Assembly (NCBI RefSeq): GCF_934202865.1
Contig: NZ_CAKPYL010000008.1
Span: forward strand, 1-37,048
Reading direction: 5' to 3'
DNA from: an uncultured Fenollaria sp.
Lineage (GTDB): Bacteria > Bacillota > Clostridia > Tissierellales > Peptoniphilaceae
DNA length: 37,048 nt
In this document: positions 14,961 to 24,280 of the stretch, piece by piece
Position numbering within the stretch: position 1 is the first letter of the stretch
Layout: each line of letters begins with the position of its first letter
The notes under the pieces: model-generated
Told to the model about the DNA's origin: nothing
The model's database searches: none
Seen by the model: the letters and a program-made list of their open reading frames with translations, nothing else
Made by a program: the position numbers and the translations under genes

Positions 14961-15959
14961 ATGATAGAAGCAAAAAATTTAATTAAGACTTACAAGGTAG
15001 ATGGCAAAGAATTTAATGCTGTTGATGGTGTAAGCTTTAAAGCAGAAAAGAAAGACATCTTGGCCATCATAGGTTTATCTGGTGCAGGTAAGTCTACTTT
15101 AGTCAGACTACTCAATAGACTTGAGGAAGCTGACAGTGGCGAAGTAATCATAGATGGAGTGAACATCTTTAACTTAAAGCAAAAAGAGCTCTTAGCTTTA
15201 AGAAAAAGAATCGCTTTTATCTTTCAAACTTTTAATCTATTCAGTCAATACACAGTTCTAGACAATGTGATTTTTCCTTTAAACTTAAATGGCTTTAAGG
15301 GAGATAAAAAGGCTGAAGCAAGAAAGTTTCTAGATTACGTTGGCCTACTTAATAAAGAGAAGGCATATCCAAGTGAATTATCTGGCGGACAAAGACAAAG
15401 AGTCGCCATAGCAAGAGCCCTTGTATCTAAGCCTGAGATCATACTCTCAGACGAAGCAACGAGCGCACTTGACCCAGAAAGCACTAGGATGGTCATAGAT
15501 TTATATAAAAGAGCAAGAGATGACTTTGATACGACTACCATAATGATAACGCATCAAATGGAAGCGGCAAAGGATGCTTCAAACAAAATTGCTCTTATGG
15601 AAAATGGAAGAATTATAGAGAAAAACACTACTACAGAGCTTTTCAAAAACCCAAAGACAAAGCTTGCACAAAGCTTTATCAAAAAGGCGGCTCCTGATAC
15701 AGAGCTTGACTACAGCGCTTTCACTGGCAAATTGATTAGACTTTCATACTCGAAGGACACAGTTAAGACGCCTGTATTAAGTAACGCGATGAAGAACTTT
15801 AACGTTGACATCAACATCATTGACGGAAACATCAGTAACGTTTTAGATGAAGAGCTTGGCTACATGGTCGTTGAGCTTCGAGGCTCAGACGAAGAGACAC
15901 AAAAGGTTATCAAGTATCTAAAAGATAATTGTGCAGAGGTATCGGAGGTGATAGCATGA
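14961..15959 (+). CDS. metN: methionine ABC transporter ATP-binding protein
   Basis: 332 residues: ABC ATPase followed by a C-terminal NIL (ACT-like) domain from about residue 255, the MetN layout in which methionine bound to the NIL domain inhibits transport. Walker A GLSGAGKS at 38-45, signature LSGGQRQR, Walker B IILSDEATSALDP and H-loop ITHQM. The frame extends 26 codons upstream across the riboswitch terminator, but AAGGAGG before ATG 14961 (MIEAKNLIKTY) sets the start. First gene of metN-metI-metQ; its stop overlaps the metI start by 4 bases. Confidence 0.94.
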   Translation: MIEAKNLIKTYKVDGKEFNAVDGVSFKAEKKDILAIIGLSGAGKSTLVRLLNRLEEADSGEVIIDGVNIFNLKQKELLALRKRIAFIFQTFNLFSQYTVLDNVIFPLNLNGFKGDKKAEARKFLDYVGLLNKEKAYPSELSGGQRQRVAIARALVSKPEIILSDEATSALDPESTRMVIDLYKRARDDFDTTTIMITHQMEAAKDASNKIALMENGRIIEKNTTTELFKNPKTKLAQSFIKKAAPDTELDYSAFTGKLIRLSYSKDTVKTPVLSNAMKNFNVDINIIDGNISNVLDEELGYMVVELRGSDEETQKVIKYLKDNCAEVSEVIA

Positions 15960-16609
15960 GATTCAAGGAGATAATGGACATAGTTTTACCAGCACTTCCT
16001 GAAACTATAATCATGATTATAGTGCCGGCACTCATCGCTCTAATCATCGGACTTCCATGGGGTATATTGACTTATGTGACTAGACCAAATGGTTTAAGAG
16101 AAAATAAATTTGTATACACAATAACTAATGGCATCATAAACATATTTAGAAGCATGCCGGCCATCATACTAATCATAGTTCTAGCGCCATTATCAAGATT
16201 TATTATTGGCAAGGCAATAGGAACTGAGGCAGCTTTAGTGCCACTAACATTTGCAGCGGCACCCTTCATAGCAAGATTATATGAAGGCTACTTCCTAGAA
16301 GTAGATGCAGGTGTCATAGAAGCAGCTAAATCAATGGGTGCAAGCAATTTTGAAATAGTCAAAGTATTATTAAAAGAGACAGTGCCAGCGGCTATACTTG
16401 GCGTAACAACTACCATAATCAACTTAGTTGGCTACTCAGCTATGGCTGGAGCACTTGGCGGAGGCGGTCTTGGCGATATCGCAATCAGATACGGCTACCA
16501 AAGAAATCAACTTGACATACTTTGGATTTCAGTCGCACTCATAGTTATAATCGTACAAATAGTACAATTCACAGGAAACACTATATACAAAAAAGTAAAC
16601 AAAAAATAA
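15956..16609 (+). CDS. metI: methionine ABC transporter permease
   Basis: 217 residues with five to six membrane helices, the MetI size. The cytoplasmic coupling motif EAAKSMGASNFEIVKVLL precedes KETVPAAILG, and the C-terminal part has GYSAMAGALGGGGLGDIAIR, characteristic of MetI-type permeases. The frame opens 9 codons earlier; the GGAGGTG site and the ATGA overlap with metN choose ATG 15956 (MRFKEIMDIV). It forms the membrane channel for the MetN ATPase and receives methionine from MetQ. Confidence 0.93.
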   Translation: MRFKEIMDIVLPALPETIIMIIVPALIALIIGLPWGILTYVTRPNGLRENKFVYTITNGIINIFRSMPAIILIIVLAPLSRFIIGKAIGTEAALVPLTFAAAPFIARLYEGYFLEVDAGVIEAAKSMGASNFEIVKVLLKETVPAAILGVTTTIINLVGYSAMAGALGGGGLGDIAIRYGYQRNQLDILWISVALIVIIVQIVQFTGNTIYKKVNKK

Positions 16610-16635
16610 ATTTATAAAATTAAGGAGAGAATAAA

Positions 16636-17511
16636 ATGAAAAAAATATTTACATTACTATTAGCATTAACACTATTAACAAGCCTTGTAGCTTGCAATAA
16701 CTCTACAGGAAATACAAATAAAAAAGCAACAGAAGAAATCACAGGAACAAGTTCTGAAACAAAGGCGGATACAGAAACAAAGACAGATGAAGACAACAAG
16801 ATTATCATAGGTGTATCACCAGTACCTCACGCAGAAATAACTGAAGCACTTAAAGATGAGTTTGCAAAGGAAGGCCTAGATGTTGAAGTAAAAGTATTTG
16901 ATGACTACGTTCAACCAAATCTAGCACTTGACCAAGGCGACATCGATGCAAACTTCTTCCAACACATACCATATCTAGAAAATTTTGCTAAAGAAAGAGG
17001 ACTTAGCTTAGAAAATCTTGGCTCAGTACACATCGAACCAATGGGATTATACTCAGACAAGATAAAATCACTTGATGAATTAAAGGACGGAGACGAAGTA
17101 CTTATTCCAAGCGATCCATCAAACGGACGTAGAGCTTTACTATTACTTGAAAAGAATGGTTTAATCAAACTTAAAGATGATACTAAAGAAGATATAACTG
17201 AAAAAGATATTGATCAAAACACAAAGAACTTAAAATTTACTCCAATTGAAGCAGCAAATATACCAAACGTTTATAAAGATGCAGCACTTGCAGCTATAAA
17301 CACAAACTTCGCGCTTGGCGCAGGACTTAACCCATCAGCTGACGCTTTAGCACTTGAAGATAAGGACAGTCCTTACGCAAACATCATTGCGGTTAGAAAA
17401 GGTGACGAAACTAAAGATAAGTTCCAAAAGCTTATCAAAGTATTCCAATCAGATGCTTGCAAGAAGTTTATTGAAGACACTTACAAGGGAGAAATCTACC
17501 CTGCTTTTTAA
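16636..17511 (+). CDS. metQ: methionine-binding lipoprotein MetQ (NlpA family)
   Basis: 291 residues. Lipoprotein signal with lipobox SLVAC (Cys20), a Thr/Lys/Glu-rich linker to about residue 52, then the NlpA/MetQ domain: IIIGVSPVPHAEIT, VFDDYVQPNLALDQGDIDAN, FFQHIPYLENF and GLYSDKIKSLDEL. It captures methionine (D or L) outside and hands it to MetI. AAGGAGAG precedes the ATG, 26 nt after metI. It ends the SAM-riboswitch operon; a terminator follows 18 nt after the stop. Confidence 0.94.
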   Translation: MKKIFTLLLALTLLTSLVACNNSTGNTNKKATEEITGTSSETKADTETKTDEDNKIIIGVSPVPHAEITEALKDEFAKEGLDVEVKVFDDYVQPNLALDQGDIDANFFQHIPYLENFAKERGLSLENLGSVHIEPMGLYSDKIKSLDELKDGDEVLIPSDPSNGRRALLLLEKNGLIKLKDDTKEDITEKDIDQNTKNLKFTPIEAANIPNVYKDAALAAINTNFALGAGLNPSADALALEDKDSPYANIIAVRKGDETKDKFQKLIKVFQSDACKKFIEDTYKGEIYPAF

Positions 17512-17529
17512 TATATTTAATAACGAGAT

Positions 17530-17555
17530 AAGTGATGGCTACGGCTATCACTTTT
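17530..17555 (+). terminator. terminator of the met operon
   Basis: 10-bp stem AAGTGATGGC / GCTATCACTT (one G-U) with a TACG tetraloop, followed by TTTTCTTTT. Confidence 0.82.
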
Positions 17556-17590
17556 CTTTTGTAAAAATTTTATATTTTTTCATAAATATA

Positions 17591-17599
17591 TGTTATAAT
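17591..17599 (+). promoter_or_regulatory. extended -10 promoter of glmS
   Basis: TGT-TATAAT (17591-17599) without a convincing -35. The leader from here to the ATG is about 70 nt and contains a small GC hairpin TGCGC / GCGCA (17615-17635). Confidence 0.55.
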
Positions 17600-17674
17600 T
17601 AATATAGATGTTTATGCGCGAAAAAGATTTGCGCACGAGTAATATTATAAATGCTTTTTTGAAAGGAAGATATT

Positions 17675-19459
17675 ATGTGTGGTATAGTTGGATACTATGG
17701 CAAGAATGATGCAATAAAGTACGCAATCAAAGGCCTTTATAGCCTTGAGTACAGGGGCTATGACTCCTCTGGCATTGCCTACATTAAAGATAATGATTTA
17801 AAGATATATAAAAGAGTTGGCAGGATAAAGGAGCTTGATAAGGCTTGTCCAAAGGAAGCTGCTGATATAGCCATCGCTCATACGAGATGGGCAACACATG
17901 GCGGTGTGACTGAAACAAACGCACACCCGCACCTTGATACGAAGGGTGATTACGCCATAGTTCATAACGGCGTCATAGAAAATTATCTTGAGCTAAAGAA
18001 ATCCATGCCAGATTTTACTCCAAAGGGCGAGACTGACACAGAAGTTCTTATCGAGTACATCGCAAGGAATATGAAGGAAAACAATGTAGATAGCTTTATG
18101 AAGGCACTTGAAGATGTCAAAGGCAGTTACGCGATTTTAGTTTTGGATAAAAAGACAAAAAATTTATATTTTGCAAAAAAAGGCTGCCCTCTACTAATGA
18201 GCGTTAAGAATGATGAATATCTATTTGCAAGCGATATCTCGGCTGCCATCGACCTAAGTAATGAAATTATTTACTTTGAAGATGGTGATATGGGTGTTTT
18301 GAATGCTGACGGCATCAAGATTTACAATTCTCATAAAGAAGTTCAAAGAGAAATTCAAAAGTCGACCATTAATATAGAAGAAACACAAAAAGATGGCTAC
18401 GAGCACTTCATGCTTAAGGAAATACATGAAGAGCCAAAGAAGTTCAAAGAATTACTTGATAGACACATTCGTGACGGCAAAGTCTACTTCGACGAATTAG
18501 ATGGACTTAATCTAAATGACTTTGATAATATCTACGTAACAGGCTGCGGTACTGCTTATCATGCGAGTCTACTTGCAAAGAACTATCTTGAAAGGTTCTT
18601 AGAAAGACCGATTATCGCCGAAACATCGAGCGAACTAAGATATTCATATAACTTTATTGGCAAGAAGACGCTTCTTATAGCGATTAGCCAATCAGGTGAA
18701 ACAGCCGACGTCATGGGCCTTGTAAAAGAAGCAAAGGCAAGCGGCGCGACAGTCTTAGCCATCACAAACGTGATTAATTCGTCACTTGACAGAATCGCTG
18801 ACTACAAGGTACACATCTTTGCTGGACCAGAAATTTCGGTTGCATCGACTAAGGCCTTTATGATGCAAATACTATGCATATACTTACTTGGCATATATTT
18901 TAGAGATGACCTAGCAGGATACGACTGCGGCATGTACAGCCAAATAGTTGATGAATTAGTAAAGATATCTAGGGAAATGGATTCAGAAATTACAAGACTT
19001 GAGCCCATTGCCAAGGAAGTCGCTGAGAGGATTAAGGATAAGGAAAAGATATTCTTCATAGGTCGTGACCTTGATTATATTGCGGCTCTTGAAGTTTCGC
19101 TTAAGCTTAAAGAGATTAGCTACATTAACTCAATCGCCTTCAAAGCAGGCGAGCTAAAACATGGCAGTATCGCTCTTATAGATGAAAAGTCATCGGCTAT
19201 TGCCTTTGCAAACGAAGGACAAATATTTGATAAGACAAGAACTACTTTGGAAGAGCTAGTTGCGAGAGGCGCTGATACCATACTCGTGACAAATCAAGAT
19301 GAGGGCGAGGGCATAGTGAATCTAAAAAGAACATTCACGGTCTTCACGCCTATATACAGCGTTTTGTTCGGTCAGCTAATGAGCTACTACACAGCGCTGG
19401 TTTTAGGACGCGACATTGACAAGCCTAGAAACTTGGCAAAGAGCGTAACAGTAGAGTAG
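17675..19459 (+). CDS. glmS: glutamine-fructose-6-phosphate aminotransferase (isomerizing)
   Basis: 594 residues (E. coli 609). It makes glucosamine-6-phosphate, the first step to UDP-GlcNAc for peptidoglycan. Starts MCGIVGYYG, so Cys2 is the glutaminase nucleophile after Met removal; the domain continues with YRGYDSSGIAY and HTRWATHGG. Two SIS sugar-phosphate domains follow, marked by TGCGTAYHASL, SQSGETADVMGL and FIGRDLDYIAALEVSLKLKEIS, and the C-terminus ends PRNLAKSVTVE. GAAAGGAAG precedes the ATG. galU starts 8 nt after the stop with no terminator, so both cell-wall precursor genes are co-transcribed. The glmS ribozyme core is not present in the leader. Confidence 0.95.
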   Translation: MCGIVGYYGKNDAIKYAIKGLYSLEYRGYDSSGIAYIKDNDLKIYKRVGRIKELDKACPKEAADIAIAHTRWATHGGVTETNAHPHLDTKGDYAIVHNGVIENYLELKKSMPDFTPKGETDTEVLIEYIARNMKENNVDSFMKALEDVKGSYAILVLDKKTKNLYFAKKGCPLLMSVKNDEYLFASDISAAIDLSNEIIYFEDGDMGVLNADGIKIYNSHKEVQREIQKSTINIEETQKDGYEHFMLKEIHEEPKKFKELLDRHIRDGKVYFDELDGLNLNDFDNIYVTGCGTAYHASLLAKNYLERFLERPIIAETSSELRYSYNFIGKKTLLIAISQSGETADVMGLVKEAKASGATVLAITNVINSSLDRIADYKVHIFAGPEISVASTKAFMMQILCIYLLGIYFRDDLAGYDCGMYSQIVDELVKISREMDSEITRLEPIAKEVAERIKDKEKIFFIGRDLDYIAALEVSLKLKEISYINSIAFKAGELKHGSIALIDEKSSAIAFANEGQIFDKTRTTLEELVARGADTILVTNQDEGEGIVNLKRTFTVFTPIYSVLFGQLMSYYTALVLGRDIDKPRNLAKSVTVE

Positions 19460-19467
19460 GAGGATAT

Positions 19468-20337
19468 ATGATTAGAAAAGCAATAATACCCGCGGCGGGG
19501 CTTGGAACGAGGATGCTTCCTCAGACTAAGGCATCGCCAAAGGAGATGATACCCATCTTTGATAAGCCGACGCTTCAATACATAGTTGAAGAGGCTTACG
19601 AATCGGGCATCACGGATATACTGATTATAACGGGAAGAAATAAAAATTCTATCGAGGATCACTTCGACAGAAACATCGAGCTAGAGAAGTCTCTTGAGGA
19701 GTCTGGCAAGTTTGAGATACTTAAGGAGATTAACAAAATTTCTGACATGGTCAATATTTATTACATCAGGCAAAAGGCGCCACTTGGCCTTGGACACGCA
19801 ATTTTGTGCGCTGAGAGCTTTGCGGGAGGGGAAGATGTCGCAGTGCTTTTAGGCGACGACATCGTTTACTCGAAAGAGCCTTGCTTAAAGCAGCTGATGA
19901 ACGCTTATGACGAGACGGGCAAATCCATCTTGGGCGTTGGTCTTGTGAATAAAGAAGATACACCGAAGTATGGCATCATCGCTTATGATGAAAAAGTGAA
20001 TGAAAGATTATATAAAGTTAAGTCCATAATCGAAAAGCCTGACATTGACAAGGCTCCATCTAATATCGCTGTGCTTGGCAGATACATACTTAAAAATGAT
20101 GTCTTTGAGCTTTTAAAAAAGACTAAGCCAGGCAAAAACGGTGAGATACAGCTAACTGACGCCATTGACATGCTACTAAAACAAGACGATATCTACGCCT
20201 ATGTCTTTGAAGGCCATAGATATGACTTAGGCAGCAAACTTGGCTTTATTCAGGCCAATCTTGACTTTGCTCTAAGAAGCGATATAAAAGACGATGTTTT
20301 AAATTACATCAAGGACATAGTGAAAGATGAGGCTTAG
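19468..20337 (+). CDS. galU: UTP-glucose-1-phosphate uridylyltransferase
   Basis: 289 residues, the usual GalU length. It makes UDP-glucose for glycolipids and cell-envelope glycans. The nucleotide-binding start is RKAIIPAAGLGTRMLPQTKA followed by SPKEMIPIFDKPTLQYIVEE; GLGHAILCAESF, VLLGDDIV and GEIQLTDAID are family hallmarks. AGGAGG lies 6 nt before the ATG. It overlaps the next gene by 11 nt. It lies between glmS and a HAD phosphatase in an operon that continues to the Phn-type importer. Confidence 0.94.
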   Translation: MIRKAIIPAAGLGTRMLPQTKASPKEMIPIFDKPTLQYIVEEAYESGITDILIITGRNKNSIEDHFDRNIELEKSLEESGKFEILKEINKISDMVNIYYIRQKAPLGLGHAILCAESFAGGEDVAVLLGDDIVYSKEPCLKQLMNAYDETGKSILGVGLVNKEDTPKYGIIAYDEKVNERLYKVKSIIEKPDIDKAPSNIAVLGRYILKNDVFELLKKTKPGKNGEIQLTDAIDMLLKQDDIYAYVFEGHRYDLGSKLGFIQANLDFALRSDIKDDVLNYIKDIVKDEA

Positions 20338-20965
20338 GGACTTTGAGGCAGCCATCTTCGACTTGGATGGAACTGTCTTTGACTCGATGAATGTTTGGAA
20401 AAACGTTGACCTAAGATTTTTTACGAGGCACGAGCTTTTCTTAACAGACGACTACTTTGATAATATCATGCACAAGACACTTATAGACGCTGCAAAATAC
20501 ACAATAGAGCGCTACGCACTTAATATGACGACTGAAGAGGTCGTTAACGAGTGGACCGAGCTAGCTAAGGAAGAGTTCGAGAACAATGTAGTGCCGAAGA
20601 AGGGCATCATTGATTACTTAAAGAGAATTAGAGAAAAAGGCGTCAAAACTTCGATCGCGACAGCGAATGAGAAGGACATTTTTATTACTACGCTTAAAAA
20701 GTTTGATATGCACACGCTTTTTGATGACATAGTGACCCTATCTGACATCGGTTCAGATAAATCGTCGCCACTCATCTATTTAAAGTGCATAGCAAAATAC
20801 AATATCATGCCGCAAAACACTATAGTCTTCGAAGACTTGCCGAAGAACCTCAAAACTGCGAAGAAAGCAGGCTTTGTAACGGTTGGCGTACTTGATAACG
20901 AGGACTATTTGTCACATATTTCTAAATATAGCGACATCATCATCAGAGATTTTACAGAAATTTAG
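20327..20965 (+). CDS. HAD-superfamily hydrolase (beta-phosphoglucomutase/phosphoglycolate phosphatase-like)
   Basis: 212 residues. Motif I is FDLDGTVFDS with Asp12 and Asp14, motif II TSIATANEK, motif III Lys in GSDKSSPLIYLK, and motif IV FEDLPKNLKTAKKAG (usual FEDSxxG...AxxAG). A helical cap sits between motifs I and II (residues about 17-85), the subclass I arrangement of phosphatases and beta-phosphoglucomutases. The substrate cannot be told from sequence. The start at 20327 lies inside galU; AAGGA 11 nt upstream is a weak ribosome binding site, so translation is probably coupled. phnD starts 9 nt after the stop. Confidence 0.85.
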   Translation: MRLRDFEAAIFDLDGTVFDSMNVWKNVDLRFFTRHELFLTDDYFDNIMHKTLIDAAKYTIERYALNMTTEEVVNEWTELAKEEFENNVVPKKGIIDYLKRIREKGVKTSIATANEKDIFITTLKKFDMHTLFDDIVTLSDIGSDKSSPLIYLKCIAKYNIMPQNTIVFEDLPKNLKTAKKAGFVTVGVLDNEDYLSHISKYSDIIIRDFTEI

Positions 20966-20974
20966 GAGGACATT

Positions 20975-21856
20975 ATGAAAAAATTTATTTTAACACTACT
21001 TATTTTATCTATGCTTATGGGCTTAGTTGCATGTAAGCCAAAGGAAAAGGATGAGCTTCAACTAGGCTTCGTACCTTTAGTTGACCAAGATAAGCTAGAA
21101 GACTTAACAGAACCATTAACAAATATACTTACAGACAAGCTTGGCAAAAAAGTTTCTATGTTCACATCAACAAACTATGTTGGCGTAGTAGAGGCGCTTG
21201 GCTCAGGCAAAGTTGATTTTGCAATCATCCCACCATTTGCCTATGTACTTGCAAATAAGAACGGCGGAGCAGAAGTACTTTTGTCAGCACTTAACAAGGA
21301 CGGCAAAAATTATTATAGAAGTGAATTATTAGTAAGAAAAGATTCTGGCATCAAAGAGGCGTATGAAAAGGACGGCTACGAAGCACTTAAAGGTAAGAAA
21401 GTTGCTTTCGTTGACCCAGAGAGCGCTTCAGGCTATATCTATCCAGGCGCTATGCTTGTTAAGGGTGGACTTGATCTTGAAAAAGATATTGAATATATGT
21501 TCGCTGGTGGTCATGATAAGGCTGTTCAAATGCTTTTAAATGGCGACGTTGATGTCTGCGCGACATATGAAGGCGCTGAAAAGAAGCTTATGAAGGACTT
21601 CGATGGTCTTGAAGGACTAGAAGTACTTGAATACACTGAGAAGATCCCATATGTATGCGTAGCAGCAAGCAAGGACCTTTCAGATGACATGAAGAAAAAA
21701 ATAAAAGAAGTCTTCCAAAATGATTTATCAAGCGGTGAAGGAAAAGAAGCCTGCGAAAAGATATTCAACTTAACAGGCTTTGTCGAAGCGTCAAACGATG
21801 ACTTCCAAAACGTTATCGACACAGCAAAGATTATGAACGTTGATTTAGAGAAATGA
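20975..21856 (+). CDS. phnD: phosphate/phosphonate ABC transporter substrate-binding lipoprotein
   Basis: 293 residues. Lipoprotein signal with lipobox GLVAC (Cys20), then the PhnD-family domain: LQLGFVPLVDQDKLEDLTEP, GKKVSMFTSTNYVGVVEALG, GKVDFAIIPPFAYVLA, KGKKVAFVDPESASGYIYP and FAGGHDKAVQMLLNGDVDV. PhnD proteins bind phosphonates, phosphite or related phosphorus compounds; which one cannot be read off. AGGAGG precedes the ATG. The stop overlaps the phnC start by 4 bases. No C-P lyase genes are in the window, so use of phosphonates as such is not shown. Confidence 0.9.
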   Translation: MKKFILTLLILSMLMGLVACKPKEKDELQLGFVPLVDQDKLEDLTEPLTNILTDKLGKKVSMFTSTNYVGVVEALGSGKVDFAIIPPFAYVLANKNGGAEVLLSALNKDGKNYYRSELLVRKDSGIKEAYEKDGYEALKGKKVAFVDPESASGYIYPGAMLVKGGLDLEKDIEYMFAGGHDKAVQMLLNGDVDVCATYEGAEKKLMKDFDGLEGLEVLEYTEKIPYVCVAASKDLSDDMKKKIKEVFQNDLSSGEGKEACEKIFNLTGFVEASNDDFQNVIDTAKIMNVDLEK

Positions 21857-22587
21857 TATTAGAAGTAAAAGATATATCAGTACAGTACGAAAAAAATATT
21901 GATGCGATAAAAGACGTCTCTTTCGATTTAAACGAAGGAGACTTTGTCGCGCTTATAGGCCCATCAGGTGCAGGCAAGTCAACTATACTAAAGGCAATAA
22001 ACGCACTTAACCCTCTTAGCAAGGGAAGCGTTTTATACAAGGGCGAGGACGTTCATAGCCTTGGCGCGAAAGATTTAAGAAGGCTTAGGCGAAAGATAGC
22101 CTTCATCTTTCAAGACACAAGCATCATTGAGAATATTTCAGTTCTTGATAATGTTTTACTAGCGCGTCTTGGCGAGAAAAAGTTCTTTGAGGCGATGCTA
22201 TCGAAGTTCACTGACGATGAGTATAGTGATGCGCTCAAAGCCATCGAGATGGTTGGGCTAAAAGAAAAGACTTATGCCCTTGCCAAAGACCTATCAGGCG
22301 GACAAAAGCAAAGAGTAGCCATAGCTCGCTCGCTATTTCAAAAGTCGGACCTAATCCTCGCGGACGAGCCTATATCCTCACTCGATATAGAGACAAAGAG
22401 GTCCATCATGGACATTTTCAAGATGCTTAATACTGATTACAATAAGACCATCATCATTAGCATGCATGATCTTGATTTATCGCTTGAGTACGCAAAGCGT
22501 GTGATTGCAATCAAGGACCACAGAGTATATTTCGACAGGAGTGCGGATGAACTAGATTATGACGGAGTTAAAGACTTATTTATCTAA
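21853..22587 (+). CDS. phnC: phosphonate-type ABC transporter ATP-binding protein
   Basis: 244 residues, the PhnC size. Walker A GPSGAGKS at about 37-44, Q-loop FIFQDTSII, then the PhnC-typical VLDNVLLARLG, signature LSGGQKQR, Walker B LILADEPISSLD and H-loop ISMHD. It energises the PhnE permease. It starts in the phnD stop (ATGA) and its end overlaps phnE by 29 nt, so the three genes are tightly coupled. Confidence 0.92.
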   Translation: MILEVKDISVQYEKNIDAIKDVSFDLNEGDFVALIGPSGAGKSTILKAINALNPLSKGSVLYKGEDVHSLGAKDLRRLRRKIAFIFQDTSIIENISVLDNVLLARLGEKKFFEAMLSKFTDDEYSDALKAIEMVGLKEKTYALAKDLSGGQKQRVAIARSLFQKSDLILADEPISSLDIETKRSIMDIFKMLNTDYNKTIIISMHDLDLSLEYAKRVIAIKDHRVYFDRSADELDYDGVKDLFI

Positions 22588-24136
22588 AAAGAGAAGAAAG
22601 AAAATTTTATTAGTAACGGCATTTTTTGCCTTGCTTATAGCTTCAGGCTTAGGATCAGAATTTTCCTTAAGCTCTTTTTTGCGTGGCCTGCCAGATATGT
22701 TTGACCTAGTGAGGAGGATGTTTACACTTGATTTTGCTTACATCGCCTCGGTTATGGACCTAGTCTTCGAAACATTTCTTATGGCCTTTGTATCATCGGC
22801 CTTCGGAGTCTTCTTGGCATGTCTCATAACATTCTTCCTTCCATACAACACAAGCCCTTCGCAAATAGTCTCAAAAGTACTAAGCGCAGTATTTTCAGTA
22901 TTTAGAACGCTTCCATCACTTATATGGGCGGCGTTACTTGTGAGCTTTTTCTCAGCTGGACGCTTTTCAGGACTATTGGCACTTAGCATCATTTCATTTT
23001 TCATGTCAACAAAACTAATAAAAGAATACATAGAGGCCATGGACAAGGACGATTTTGATTTTTACAAGTCACTCGGCATTGGAAAGGGCAAAATCTATTA
23101 CAAGATAATTTTAACTAAGATGAGAAAATTTATTGTATCGACATTTTTATTATGTTTGGAAAGTAACATTAGAAGCGCGTCGATACTTGGACTAGTTGGC
23201 GCAGGCGGCATAGGACAAAGACTGTGGCTTGAACTAAATCACATGAACTACGATAGAGTCTCGTCAATCATCTTTATGCTACTTATATTAATTTTCCTTA
23301 TAGACTTAGTGAGTCAAAAGCTTAGAGAGGTCGATATCAAGAGCCCAATCAAAGTAAATGACCTAGGCTCATACAAGAGGAGCAAAATACTTAAGAAGAT
23401 ATTCTTCATACTTTTCTTAGTCGCACTCTTCCTTGTAATCAAATTTTCTATCAATATCACATACGAGCGCTTCCTTCTTGGCCTTAAGCAAGGCGGCGTC
23501 ATCATAGGAAAGATATTTGATCCGGATTTTGCTTATCTATCGAGAGCAGTGCCGGCGGCCATTGAGTCAGCTTTTATCGCCATCTTCGCTTCACTTATGG
23601 GAGCCATAGTATCATTTATCTTCACGCCATTTACTGCGGTGAACATCGCCCCTTCGAAAAAAGTTTCAGTTCTATTCAAAGTGCTTATCAATGTAATCAG
23701 GACCTTCCCGCCTATCATCTCAGCCATAATCTTTTTCAGAGGACTGGGACCGGGACCATTCGCAGGTGCACTAGCACTTACAGTATATACATCGGGCATG
23801 CTTAGTAAACTTTACTTCGAATACATCGAGGATATCCCAGCTGACAGCATCATGTCTATGCAGGCGCTTGGACTAAGCCCCTTCACCATGTATACAAAAA
23901 TGATTTATCCAAAGACATACAGAAGCTTTTTGGGATTCGTCCTATATAGGCTCGAGTCAAACATCAGAAACTCATCAGTGCTCGGCCTTATCGGCGCAGG
24001 CGGTATCGGTACGCTACTATCGATGAACATCGCATGGCGTAACTGGAATCGAGTTGGCTCCTTACTCTTAGTCAGCTCGCTCATGATTATATTCTTTGAT
24101 TATCTATCATCAACAATTAGAAAAAAATTATTATAA
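22559..24136 (+). CDS. phnE: phosphonate-type ABC transporter permease, two PhnE domains fused
   Basis: 525 residues, about twice a single PhnE. Two homologous permease halves each have about six helices and end in the same motif: LGLVGAGGIGQRLWLELN near residues 213-230 and LGLIGAGGIGTLLSMNIAW near residues 475-495. Each is preceded by a coupling helix (KSLGIGKGKIYYKIILTKM; QALGLSPFTMYTKMIYPK). A fused permease would pair with a PhnC dimer without needing a second PhnE. The start at 22559 lies inside phnC with no clear ribosome binding site, suggesting coupling by re-initiation. A terminator follows, ending the glmS-phnE unit. Confidence 0.9.
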   Translation: MTELKTYLSKKRRKKILLVTAFFALLIASGLGSEFSLSSFLRGLPDMFDLVRRMFTLDFAYIASVMDLVFETFLMAFVSSAFGVFLACLITFFLPYNTSPSQIVSKVLSAVFSVFRTLPSLIWAALLVSFFSAGRFSGLLALSIISFFMSTKLIKEYIEAMDKDDFDFYKSLGIGKGKIYYKIILTKMRKFIVSTFLLCLESNIRSASILGLVGAGGIGQRLWLELNHMNYDRVSSIIFMLLILIFLIDLVSQKLREVDIKSPIKVNDLGSYKRSKILKKIFFILFLVALFLVIKFSINITYERFLLGLKQGGVIIGKIFDPDFAYLSRAVPAAIESAFIAIFASLMGAIVSFIFTPFTAVNIAPSKKVSVLFKVLINVIRTFPPIISAIIFFRGLGPGPFAGALALTVYTSGMLSKLYFEYIEDIPADSIMSMQALGLSPFTMYTKMIYPKTYRSFLGFVLYRLESNIRNSSVLGLIGAGGIGTLLSMNIAWRNWNRVGSLLLVSSLMIIFFDYLSSTIRKKLL

Positions 24137-24138
24137 TT

Positions 24139-24163
24139 AAGTGGGCACTCGCTCACTTTTTTT
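24139..24163 (+). terminator. terminator of the glmS-phnE operon
   Basis: AAGTGGGC / GCTCACTT stem (one G-U), ACTC loop, T7 run; 3 nt after the phnE stop. Confidence 0.85.
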
Positions 24164-24219
24164 ATTATTGTGAATGGCAGTGCACGCAAAAAATATTTAC
24201 TTTTTCGCTTATCTTGCTA

Positions 24220-24249
24220 TTGACTAAGCTTTTTATCTTGTGGTATAAT
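24220..24249 (+). promoter_or_regulatory. promoter of the yitT-family gene
   Basis: TTGACT (24220-24225), 18-nt spacer ending TGG, TATAAT (24244-24249). Expected transcription start near 24256, which makes the in-frame ATG at 24257 an unlikely translation start. Confidence 0.7.
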
Positions 24250-24280
24250 TGTATGGATGTTAATGAAGGGGGTAATCTTA

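Noticed and set aside
17600..17674. glmS ribozyme
   Set aside because: The conserved cleavage-site and core sequences are missing and the leader is too short for the roughly 150-200 nt ribozyme.
24264..24271. G5 run before the yitT-family gene as another contingency tract
   Set aside because: Five G is too short for frequent slippage, and it serves as the ribosome binding site.
24257..24280. ATG start for the yitT-family gene
   Set aside because: It lies only a base or two after the predicted transcription start and before the GAAGGGGG ribosome binding site; TTG 24281 fits better.
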